Assembly (NCBI GenBank): GCA_964017155.1
Contig: OZ024861.1
Location: forward strand, 14,396,412-14,460,411
Direction: 5' to 3'
Length of the DNA stretch: 64,000 bases
From: Oasisia sp. SBJ-2009
Lineage: Eukaryota; Annelida; Polychaeta; Sabellida; Siboglinidae
Below the pieces are notes generated by a model, which did no database searches, was not told the origin of the DNA, and saw nothing but the letters and a program-made list of their open reading frames with translations. The position numbers were made by a program, and so were the translations under genes. Positions 48,223 through 58,123 of this stretch are shown here, piece after piece (within the stretch, counting starts at the first letter, position 1; each line of letters begins with the position of its first letter).

Positions 48223-51200
48223 CTAAGTATACCCTGCCCGTCTTAGGTATATGTCAATTTTATTTTTAAACATATTAACACTTCTAGCACCTACACAATC
48301 AGCTGATAATTTGTTCCATTCGTTTACTATTCTTTGGGAAAATGAAAATTTTCTAATATCTAGTCTACACTGCTTCTTTGCTAATGCAACTCCATGTCCT
48401 CTAGTCCTTCTCTCTTCCTTGACCGTGAAAAAAATATTTCTGTCAATATTTTCATACCCATTCAATATTTTAAAAACCTCAATCTGATCTCCTCTCAATC
48501 TTCTGGTTTCTAGTGTTGTTAGACCACATTCTTTTAGACGCATTTCATAACTAATATTCCTGAGTTTTGGTATCATTTTTGTTGCTCTCCTTTGTACTCT
48601 TTCTAGCATATCAATATCCTTCTTGCGATATGGCCTCCATGCTTGTATACAATATTCTAAATGAGGCCTAACTATTGTTTTATAAAGCGGTATTATTAGT
48701 TCTTTTTCTTTGTATACTATATTTCGCCTAATTAATCCAAGAATTTGGTTTGCCTTCGCTGCTGCAATTCCACACTGCTCTGATACCTTCATGTCAGCAC
48801 TAATGGTTAAACCTAAGTCCTTTTCCTTTACAGTAGTATTTAGTACAGTACCACCCATTGTATATTGTGCATTTTCATTCCCATGTCCTGTGTGGAGGCA
48901 CTTACACTTTCCAAAGTTAAACAGCATTTGCCATTTCTCAGACCATTCTATCAACTTATTTAGATCATCTTGTAAATGCTGTCTATCTGCATCACTTTTT
49001 ATTTTCCTAAACACTTTTGTGTCGTCCGCAAACTTCAACACCTTGCTTGTTACGTCATCATCCAAATCATTGATATATATTAAGAATAAAATAGGTCCCA
49101 ATACTGATCCTTGCGGTACTCCACTCAAAACAGATTTCCAATTTGAAACCTCCCCATCAACTACTACTCTTTGTCTTCTATCAATAAGCCATTTTTCTAT
49201 CCAGTTAATCATACTATTTCCTATGCCATGGGCCTTTAGTTTAAGTAGTAATCTTTGGTGTGGCACTTTGTCAAAGGCTTTTTTAAAATCTAAATAGATT
49301 ATATCTACTGGTGATCCCTCATCTACCCACTTTGTGACATCTTCCAAAAAACATAACATATTTGTTAAGCATGACCTCGCTTTTAAAAACCCATGTTGAG
49401 ATGTGTTTATCAATTTATTTTTAACAAGAAAATCAACCAAGTGATCTTTAATTAGTCTTTCTAATAGTTTACAAATCACCGATGTTAAACTCACTGGCCT
49501 ATAGTTCTCTGACTTGCTTCTTGATCCTTTTTTAAATAATGGTATGATGTTTGCTTCTTTCCATTCTACCGGAACCACTCCTTCCTCTAATGCCAAATTA
49601 AACACTGTTGCAAGTGGTATGCTAATTTGTTCTACAATTTCCAGTAGTAATTTGGGAGGAATCCCATCCACTCCTGGTGATTTATTATCCTTCATATCTC
49701 TTATTTTCATAGCTACCATTTTTGGGGTTACAGTTAGTTGTCCTAAATAGTCACACTCTCTCCCTTCGAACTTAGTCTCTAGTACTGGTAATGTACTAAT
49801 ATCTTCCCTGGTAAACACCGAACTAAAGTATTCATTTAGGTTTTCTGCCATTAAGAATCCCTCCGTTATTATGTTTCCATCACTACCTTCTAGTGGCCCG
49901 ACCTTATCTTGAACTTTCTGTTTACTTCGAACATACGCATAAAAACTCTTGCTGTCATGTTTTATGTTGAAAGCTATTTTTTGTTCATAGCTTCTCTTCG
50001 AATTTCTAATTTCAGCTGTAGCTTGATTAAGTGCTTCTTTATAAATGGCATAGTCTTCTTCACTTCCAGTATGTCTATATGTCTTCCACATCATTTGCTT
50101 GTACTTGATTTTTCTAATGGCGTCCTTCGATAAGTGTTTCTTCTTTGACCTTTTCCCTTGTTTTTTCAAGGGGACAAATTTGTCAACGACGCAGTCAATT
50201 TCCCTCTTTAAGATATTCCAGCATTCTGTTGCTGTCTTATTCTTCAGTGTGTTATTCCAGTCTATCTTCGCTAAATATTCCCTCATGTCCTTATATCTTC
50301 CTTTGTGAAAATTTTTCCTGTACCGTATTTTACTGTTCCGTTCTCCTTTTACTTTGATGATAAAATGTATCTGGTTATGATCACTACATCCCAGTGGCTC
50401 ACATATATTGACATTATCAACAAATTCCTTCTGTGAGCTCAAAACTATGTCCAACACGTTCTTGTCCCTGGTTGGTTCTAACACATGTTGAAAAAGGAAA
50501 CTATCTTGTACTAAATTTAAAAACTCTTGATCCTCTCTCCCAGGACTCTGTAGAGATGTCCACTTTATATGCCCATGGTTAAAATCCCCCATAATAATAC
50601 AGTCCCGTTTACTCACTTCTTTTATAGCGTTGTGCATTTTTTCATTCTCTTCTATGCTTATGTTTGGACTACGATAAACTAACCCAACAGTTAATGTTGA
50701 GTTTCCTGTAACTATGTTACACCAGACAGCTTCACATTCTGCTTCTTTTTCTAATTTTATTTCATAAGCCTGGATGGATTCTTTAATATATAAAATAACT
50801 CCGCCTCCCCTTCTTCCTAATCTATCTTTCCTAAACATTACATATCCTGTCATTCCTAATTCGGCATCTGATATATCGGGGGTGGCCCAAGATTCAGTTA
50901 TACCTATTATGTGAGGGTCAATATCTTCTACCATAATGTTTAGTTCATTTCTTTTGTTTACTATGCTCCTTGCATTTAAACAAACACATTTATAACCAAA
51001 TTTCGTAGGGCTTTCCAGGCTGTTTTTTGCTGATTTCTTTTTGCTGTCTTTAGCTATGCCTCTAGTATTTGGCTTCTCTGTGTATCCCCCCTGCGAAACT
51101 AGTTTAAAAAATTGCAACCTGTTCCTCTGTCCATAGATTGAAGCAGGTTCTCGGAGAACACTGCTGCGCCCTTTCCGCTTAGATGGAGGCCATCTCTCAC

Positions 51201-51234
51201 GTACATATCTTCCTTCCCAACAAAGTATCCCCAC
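48223..51234 (-). CDS. LINE ORF2: APE endonuclease-reverse transcriptase
   Basis: An uninterrupted frame of 1,003 residues, counted from its upstream limit, which is not an ATG (it is GTG); the first in-frame ATG is residue 101, already inside the endonuclease. Endonuclease motifs: LNARS (86-90), ITESW (112-116, catalytic Glu), GDFN (216-219), SDHNQIHF (284-291). RT motifs: SPGVDGIPP (519-527), NYRPVSLTSVICKLLERL (577-594), YLDFKKAFDKVPH (647-659, catalytic Asp), GVPQGSVLGP (705-714), FADDTK (735-740, catalytic Asp pair). The C-terminus has TTLETRRLRGD and EWNKLS. All catalytic residues are present. The frame overlaps ORF1 in the -1 register and probably starts as a frameshift extension of ORF1 near 51,102. 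Confidence 0.93.
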   Translation of the reverse strand: MGILCWEGRYVRERWPPSKRKGRSSVLREPASIYGQRNRLQFFKLVSQGGYTEKPNTRGIAKDSKKKSAKNSLESPTKFGYKCVCLNARSIVNKRNELNIMVEDIDPHIIGITESWATPDISDAELGMTGYVMFRKDRLGRRGGGVILYIKESIQAYEIKLEKEAECEAVWCNIVTGNSTLTVGLVYRSPNISIEENEKMHNAIKEVSKRDCIIMGDFNHGHIKWTSLQSPGREDQEFLNLVQDSFLFQHVLEPTRDKNVLDIVLSSQKEFVDNVNICEPLGCSDHNQIHFIIKVKGERNSKIRYRKNFHKGRYKDMREYLAKIDWNNTLKNKTATECWNILKREIDCVVDKFVPLKKQGKRSKKKHLSKDAIRKIKYKQMMWKTYRHTGSEEDYAIYKEALNQATAEIRNSKRSYEQKIAFNIKHDSKSFYAYVRSKQKVQDKVGPLEGSDGNIITEGFLMAENLNEYFSSVFTREDISTLPVLETKFEGRECDYLGQLTVTPKMVAMKIRDMKDNKSPGVDGIPPKLLLEIVEQISIPLATVFNLALEEGVVPVEWKEANIIPLFKKGSRSKSENYRPVSLTSVICKLLERLIKDHLVDFLVKNKLINTSQHGFLKARSCLTNMLCFLEDVTKWVDEGSPVDIIYLDFKKAFDKVPHQRLLLKLKAHGIGNSMINWIEKWLIDRRQRVVVDGEVSNWKSVLSGVPQGSVLGPILFLIYINDLDDDVTSKVLKFADDTKVFRKIKSDADRQHLQDDLNKLIEWSEKWQMLFNFGKCKCLHTGHGNENAQYTMGGTVLNTTVKEKDLGLTISADMKVSEQCGIAAAKANQILGLIRRNIVYKEKELIIPLYKTIVRPHLEYCIQAWRPYRKKDIDMLERVQRRATKMIPKLRNISYEMRLKECGLTTLETRRLRGDQIEVFKILNGYENIDRNIFFTVKEERRTRGHGVALAKKQCRLDIRKFSFSQRIVNEWNKLSADCVGARSVNMFKNKIDIYLRRAGYT

Positions 51235-52149
51235 AAATCTACAAATCCAACTCCTTCTCCTTCACACATCTGCTCCACCAGAGCATTGATTGCCATCCTC
51301 TTACAGTTTCTATAGGTTGCTCCCCTTCCTCCGATTACTGGCAAGATTCCTGAGATAATGATCTGTTCAACTCTTGTCTTCTTCAGTTTCCCTACCAACT
51401 GTCTGTATCTTTGCACTATTCTAGTTGTCCCCTCCCTGTCTGCATTGTTCGTCCCTACATGTACTAATATCGATCCTCCCTGGCCATGCCCCAACACGTT
51501 CTCTACCCTATCTGTCACATGCTCAATCCGAGCGCCCGGAAGACAAACAACAACATCTTCTCCTTTGTTTAACGTCTTGTCCGTCTTTCGCAAAATTGAG
51601 TCGCCCATAAAAACCCTTTCTGTTCTCAATGCACCCTCGATCACTGCTTCAGAGTAGCTCCTCCGTTTTGCATCTCCCTGGTTGCTGACTTTCCCCCCTG
51701 CCGCTTTCTCTGTTCCTTTCTTTCCTGTCTCTTTTCTTCCTGACATCTTCCGTTTGGTCATATCTACTCTCAGTTCCTTTCTTCCCTTCGTCTTTCCTCC
51801 TGTCGCATCTACTTCTATCATCTCCTGTCCCCTTGTCCCTCCCTCCTTCTCTACTGTCACTTTCTCCACTGTCTCCTTCATGCATGGCATGTTTTCTGTT
51901 GTTCTTTCTCCATTTGTTTTCCTTGCTATCATCCTCCCTCCTCTCTCCATCCCCTTCACAAGATCCGTTAGCTTAGCTAGCTCTGCCGTCAGACAGTCCA
52001 CTTTCCAACACCCTAAACATTGGAAAGTAAACCCTTCCTCCGTTGTCTCTGACCAAGACTTTCCGCACCCCGATAAGGCAAAATCCACCAAGCTGTGGCA
52101 GTGATCACACAGCAAGTGTGCATATGTGGCAGTGATCACACAGCAAGTG
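51099..52149 (-). CDS. LINE ORF1: zinc-finger plus SGNH/GDS esterase protein
   Basis: The open frame reaches upstream to 52,172 in the flanking satellite; numbering below uses that limit (357 residues). Residues 22-61 hold a Cys/His cluster (CDHCHS, GCGKSW, CLGC, DC) like the PHD-type fingers of CR1 ORF1. Residues 70-185 are Lys/Glu-rich and low in complexity, a likely nucleic-acid-binding linker. Residues 186-350 are an SGNH hydrolase: MGDSILRKTD (catalytic Ser192), PGAR, GTNN (240-243) and DGLHLSGKG (Asp/His 327-330). Such esterases occur in ORF1 of CR1 and some L2 elements. No ATG precedes the finger inside the element; the only early ATG lies in the target duplication. The frame ends in TAG at 51,099-51,101, directly after a slippery heptamer. 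Confidence 0.9.
51102..51108 (-). promoter_or_regulatory. T TTA AAC slippery heptamer at ORF1/ORF2 junction
   Basis: On the minus strand ORF1 ends AAT TTT TTA AAC TAG. T TTA AAC is in the zero-frame phase (X XXY YYZ) of a -1 frameshift site and lies immediately before the stop. The -1 frame continues CTA GTT TCG CAG and is ORF2. U UUA AAC is among the most efficient known eukaryotic -1 sites. No convincing downstream hairpin or pseudoknot was found by eye, and the AAACTAGTTT palindrome overlaps the site itself. Confidence 0.5.
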
Positions 52150-52156
52150 TACATAT
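52095..52156. repeat. 31-bp tandem duplication at LINE 5' junction
   Basis: GTGGCAGTGATCACACAGCA... occurs at 52,095-52,125 and again at 52,126-52,156, ending GTGCATAT and GTACATAT. The second copy runs into the target duplication. The 31-bp offset shifts the frame, so only the inner copy encodes the HLLCDHCH zinc-finger start of ORF1. Confidence 0.9.
52150..52156. repeat. target site duplication, right copy
   Basis: TACATAT at the 5' end of the LINE. It is also the last part of the second copy of a 31-bp repeat. Confidence 0.85.
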
Positions 52157-53625
52157 GCCCACATTCCTTCACCCCACTGGCGTCAAAGACGCAAATCCCA
52201 CCGCGATGCGGTCGAGATTACACTAAAGAAACTGGCATCTGTCGCCAGCATTCGGCTGCGCGACACAGTAATGGCGGCAAACCGGAAGACGCGCCACAAC
52301 AATACCGTGACGTCACGACGATACGGCAGACGCGCCATTTTCGTTCCCGGCGACGTCAAATTTCAAGATGGCGACGCCTTTGATCTAAGCAAACTGGGGG
52401 GGGGGCGCTTTCTTCCACTTTTACTTCGTTCTTTGAATGTTTTACTTGCGCTAGCCTATTTCGCTATAAGGTACACACACATAGGACTACAGTTGTGTTA
52501 TGGTACGACGGCCAGTGCGACATTCGGGTACTTTTTATGCACGATGCAAGTCAATGTGCGTGGGGTATAACACCGATTAGATTCAACAATGTCAGACTCT
52601 CTCCATTGAGTTTTAGACCAAATATATCAGGCCTGCTGCGTCCGCGTGTATTAAAACCACTACACTACCCTACCCGCGCCTCTCGTAATGAAGTTTCAAA
52701 CATAGGAGCAATTGAGGTTGGCTTGCATTCTGCGCAAGTGCCTAATTCTTGTCGGAAATGGAACAGAATATTCATATTCTTGTTCTCATTCACAGTACAC
52801 TGTATATGGTGCATACCACTCTTCGATGAGTTGTCTCAAAGTCTCAAGCAGCTTTCCACCTATGCCTAGGCAAATAGACGTTTGGACAGTATATAATTTA
52901 ACATTCGTACTGCTGAGCTTCAAACTACTACACTCAACGACAGAAGTTCCCTTTATTGTGTTGGCAATCTACTCTCTGCGATCTGGAACTCTAAAACGTG
53001 TTAACGGCGACGCCACGAGGGCTGTATGCAGGCTGCGCAAAGATGTATCTGAAGCATTATATGCCATTCCATGCGATAAAAGACGTTCGTTCGCATACAG
53101 TCTAGATTTACTCTGTAGTGTAATACGCTTTGTAGGACGTACAATGTATGTAGCTAGCTCAACATCAATGATTATATGATGCGACCATTGCCTGTTAGCT
53201 GCTTTGTGGTTTCGTTTTCATATTGAACTTGCGACATGTCTGCTCTTTGGTTTCAGGTCGTCCTATTTGAGACCGACGTGTGAGCGACACAGACCCTCTG
53301 AGAATGCGACGCGCGAGTAGTGATGAACCCCACGCATGTCTAGTATATCATTTCGTAGTTATCTGGGTAGTTTGGAACAACCTTTGTTTTCTCGTATGGC
53401 TCTTCGCCATCGCTGTTATGTCTAGCCTTTGGCGTTACCTGTTTGTCGGCATAGCGCTCATGACATGGCCAAAGAGCTGGCCTGTTGGCACTGATCACTG
53501 TAGCATATGATATTGTTTCCAAGGCAATGTATCAACATATGCATTCGAACTCCGTCACTACCTAGATACAAATCCGCGTTCAGAGATATGTGTGACTGCA
53601 ATAAATATGGGTCTCAAAACATCGA

Positions 53626-55874
53626 ATGATCTCTACACTTGTCTTTGAAGGAAGACATGTCAAATGCGAACCCTTGAGTTACACTATTGCAAAGAAAGAG
53701 GCACTTGTATAGGTTGCCTTTGCATGCTGATTCCTAAGTATGCTGTTTCCAGTCGAGATGAATGCGTTGTGCTTGCTGCCATGACGGTCAAAGAATCATC
53801 TACTCAACTGTATTGAGTGGGTGTATGTGTACATGCGATAATGTGCGTGGCATTCGCCGCGCGAATGGTGCTTATGCATATCAGTGTTAAGATACTTTCC
53901 GCAGTGCGATCTCGACCTCTTACACAAGTCTCGTTTTATGTGCATTATTTGGCATCATATTTTGACATTGTGTATCTTGAAATACATCATATAGCGTGAA
54001 AAATAGCTCAATCAATCGTCTGAGTAAAACGTTTCGATTGTGAGAACTGCAACATCAAAACTAATGTCCACTCGCACTACCTGTGATACATGTATCGATG
54101 TCATGCTATCATTGATTTGATTCTCCCAGTGATCGGCCTACATTATCATCTACCTCAACAGGTTATATAAATAAAATAACTTGATAAAAACAACGCGTCA
54201 CCCACTGTCGAATGACTGTTCCGCGTCGCCAATCTTCACATCATCGGGCCTGGTCGGTCAGTAATGCTGCCAGAAGTCGTCGGCCACGTGTCGCTGTATC
54301 TTCACCAGGCGCAGACACCTGAGAAAAAACAATAAACCAGCGTTACAATGTGCACGGTGTCTAACAAAATTGAAAACAGCAGGCTCAGTGCTTACATATG
54401 CCCACATTCCTTCACCCCACTGGCGTCAAAGACGCAAATCCCACCGCGATGCGGTCGAGATTACACTAAAGAAACTGGCATCTGTCGCCAGCATTCGGCT
54501 GCGCGACACAGTAATGGCGGCAAACCGGAAGACGCGCCACAACAATACCGTGACGTCACGACGATACGGCAGACGCGCCATTTTCGTTCCCGGCGACGTC
54601 AAATTTCAAGATGGCGACGCCTTTGATCTAAGCATAATGGGGGGGGGGGGGAGGCGCTTTCTTCCACTTTTACTTCGTTCTTTCAATGTTTTACTTGCGC
54701 TAGCCTATTTCGCAATAAGGTACACACACATAGGACTACAGTTGTGTTATGGTACGACGGCCAGTGCGACATTCGGGTACTTTTTATGCACGATGCAAGT
54801 CAATGTGCGTGGGGTATAACACCGATTAGATTCAACAATGTCAGACTCTCTGCATTGAGTTTTAGACCAAATATATCAGGCCTGCTGCGTCCGCGCGTAT
54901 TAAAACCACTACACTACCCTACCCGCGCCTCTCGTAATGCAGTTTCAAACCTAGGAGCAATTGAGGTTGGCTTGCATTCTGCGCATGTGCCTAATTCTTG
55001 TCGGAAATGGAACAGAATATTCATATTCTTGTTCTCATTCACAGTACACTGTATATGGTGCATACCACTCTTCGATGAGTTGTCTCAAAGTCTCAAGCAG
55101 CTTTCCACCTATGCCTAGGCAAATAGACGTTTGGACAGTATCTAATTTAACATTCGTACTGCTGAGCTTCAAACTACTACACTCAACGACAGAAGTTCCC
55201 TTCATTGTGTTGGCAATCTACTCTCTGCGATCTGGAACGCTAAAACGTGTTAACGGAGACGCCACGAGGGCTGTATGCAGGCTGCGCAAAGATATATCTG
55301 AAGCATTATATGCCATTCCATGCGATAAAAGACGTTCGTTCGCATACAGTCTAGATTTACTCTGTAGTGTAATACGCTTTGTAGGACGTACAATGTATGT
55401 AGCTAGCTCAACATCAATGATTATATGATGCGACCATTGCCTGTTAGCTGCTTCGTGGTTTCGTTTTCATATTGAACTTGCGACATGTCTGCTCTTTGGT
55501 TTCAGGTCTTGTTATTTGAGACCGACGTGTGAGCGACACAGACCCTCTGAGAATGCGACGCGCGAGTAGTGATGAACCCCACGCATGTCTAGTATATCAT
55601 TTCGTAGTTATCTGGGTAGTTTGGAACAACCTTTGTTTTCTCGTAAGGCTCTTCGCCATCGCTGTTATGTCTAGCCTTTGGCGTTACCTGTTTGTCGGCA
55701 TAGCGCTCATGACATGGCCAAAGAGCTGGCCTGTTGGCACTGATCACTGTAGCATATGATATTGTTTCCAAGGCAATGTATCAACATATGCATTCGAACT
55801 CCGTCACTACCTAGATACAAATCCGCGTGCCGAGATATGTGTGACTGCAATAAATATGGGTCTCAAAACATCGA
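53626..55874. repeat. satellite unit 16 (block III, HOR monomer B)
   Basis: Block III signature GGCATTCGCCGCGCG, TTATTTGGCATC, CACTACCTGTG, CTCAGTGCTT. TTCACCAGGCGC and AAGATATATCTG are shared only with unit 19. G tract of 13. Confidence 0.95.
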
Positions 55875-58123
55875 ATGATCTCTACACTTGTCTTTCAAGG
55901 AAGACATGTCAAATGCGAACCCTTGAGTTACACTATTGCAAAGAAAGAGGCACTTTTATAGGTTGCCTTTGCATGCTGATTCCTAAGTATGCTGTTTCCA
56001 GTCGAGATGAATGCGTTGTGCTTGCTGCCATGACGGTCAAAGAATCATCTACTCAACTGTATTGAGTGGGTGTATGTGTACATGCGATAATGTGCGTGGC
56101 ATTCGCCGCGCGAATGGTGCTTATGCATATCAGTGTTAAGATACTTTCCGCAGTGCGATCTCGACCTCTTACACAAGTCTCGTTTTATGTGCATTATTTG
56201 GCATCATATTTTGACATTGTGTATCTTGAAATACATCATATAGCGTGAAAAATAGCTCAATCAATCGTCTGAGTAAAACGTTTCGATTGTGAGAACTGCA
56301 ACATCAAAACTAATGTCCACTCGCACTACCTGTGATACATGTATCGATGTCATGCTATCATTGATTTGATTCTCCCAGTGATCGGCCTACATTATCATCT
56401 ACCTCAACAGGTTATATAAATAAAATAACTTGATAAAAACAACGCGTCACCCACTGTCGAATGACTGTTCCGCGTCGCCAATCTTCACATCATCGGGCCT
56501 GGTCGGTCAGTAATGCTGCCAGAAGTCGTCGGCCACGTGTCGCTGTATCTTCACCGGGCGCAGACACCTGAGAAAAAACAATAAACCAGCGTTACAATGT
56601 GCACGGTGTCTAACAAAATTGAAAACAGCAGGCTCAGTGCTTACATATGCCCACATTCCTTCACCCCACTGGCGTCAAAGACGCAAATCCCACCGCGATG
56701 CGGTCGAGATTACACTAAAGAAACTGGCATCTGTCGCCAGCATTCGGCTGCGCGACACAGTAATGGCGGCAAACCGGAAGACGCGCCACAACAATACCGT
56801 GACGTCACGACGATACGGCAGACGCGCCATTTTCGTTCCCGGCGACGTCAAATTTCAAGATGGCGACGCCTTTGATCTAAGCATAATGGGGGGGGGGGGG
56901 AGGCGCTTTCTTCCACTTTTACTTCGTTCTTTCAATGTTTTACTTGCGCTAGCCTATTTCGCAATAAGGTACACACACATAGGACTACAGTTGTGTTATG
57001 GTACGACGGCCAGTGCGACATTCGGGTACTTTTTATGCACGATGCAAGTCAATGTGCGTGGGGTATAACACCGATTAGATTCAACAATGTCAGACTCTCT
57101 GCATTGAGTTTTAGACCAAATATATCAGGCCTGCTGCGTCCGCGCGTATTAAAACCACTACACTACCCTACCCGCGCCTCTCGTAATGCAGTTTCAAACC
57201 TAGGAGCAATTGAGGTTGGCTTGCATTCTGCGCATGTGCCTAATTCTTGTCGGAAATGGAACAGAATATTCATATTCTTGTTCTCATTCACAGTACACTG
57301 TATATGGTGCATACCACTCTTCGATGAGTTGTCTCAAAGTCTCAAGCAGCTTTCCACCTATGCCTAGGCAAATAGACGGTTGGACAGTATCTAATTTAAC
57401 ATTCGTACTGCTGAGCTTCAAACTACTACACTCAACGACAGAAGTTCCCTTCATTGTGTTGGCAATCTACTCTCTGCGATCTGGAACTCTAAAACGTGTT
57501 AACGGAGACGCCACGAGGGCTGTATGCAGGCTGCGCAAAGATGTATCTGAAGCATTATATGCCATTCCATGCGATAAAAGACGTTCGTTCGCATACAGTC
57601 TAGATTTACTCTGTAGTGTAATACGCTTTGTAGGACGTACAATGTATGTAGCTAGCTCAACATCAATGATTATATGATGCGACCATTGCCTGTTAGCTGC
57701 TTCGTGGTTTCGTTTTCATATTGAACTTGCGACATGTCTGCTCTTTGGTTTCAGGTCTTGTTATTTGAGACCGACGTGTGAGCGACACAGACCCTCTGAG
57801 AATGCGACGCGCGAGTAGTGATGAACCCCACGCATGTCTAGTATATCATTTCGTAGTTATCTGGGTAGTTTGGAACAACCTTTGTTTTCTCGTAAGGCTC
57901 TTCGCCATCGCTGTTATGTCTAGCCTTTGGCGTTACCTGTTTGTCGGCATAGCGCTCATGACATGGCCAAAGAGCTGGCTTGTTGGCACTGATCACTGTA
58001 GCATATGATATTGTTTCCAAGGCAATGTATCAACATATGCATTCGAACTCCGTCACTACCTAGATACAAATCCGCGTGCCGAGATATGTGTGACTGCAAT
58101 AAATATGGGTCTCAAAACATCGA
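55875..58123. repeat. satellite unit 17 (block III, HOR monomer C)
   Basis: Resembles unit 16 (AGCATAATGGG, TGCGCATGTGCC, GTCTTGTTATTTG) but has TTCACCGGGCGC. Private AGACGGTTGGAC near 57,374. G tract of 13. Confidence 0.95.

Larger units (their letters stand above)
48126..52149 (-). mobile_element. near-full-length CR1-group LINE inserted in the satellite
   Basis: A 4,024-bp insertion flanked by the 7-bp target duplication TACATAT. It is read on the minus strand: 5' end at 52,149, ORF1 with zinc finger and esterase, ORF2 with endonuclease and RT, a 97-bp 3' UTR with hairpin, and a tail of two 10-bp repeats in place of poly-A. Both ORFs are free of stops, so the insertion is young. Esterase-bearing ORF1, the APE-type endonuclease and the short tandem tail together place it in the CR1/L2 group. 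The first codons of ORF1 lack an ATG inside the element, suggesting slight 5' truncation. Confidence 0.93.
47349..53625. repeat. satellite unit 15, split by LINE insertion
   Basis: The left 777 bp (47,349-48,125) have block II variants. The right part (52,150-53,625) has block III variants and is nearly identical to unit 18 (TTCTTTGAATG, TTCGCTATAAGG, GCGTGTATT, AGTATATAATTT). The LINE separates the two. G tract of 10, lacking the following AGG. Confidence 0.95.

Noticed and set aside
48710..49297. Plus-strand 195-residue frame in the LINE
   Set aside because: Antisense shadow of the RT ORF on the minus strand.
51040..51098. Pseudoknot downstream of the slippery heptamer
   Set aside because: Only 3-4-bp stems were found by eye; not enough to claim a structure without a folding program.
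51682..52104. Plus-strand 140-residue frame in the LINE
   Set aside because: Antisense shadow of the low-complexity linker of ORF1.
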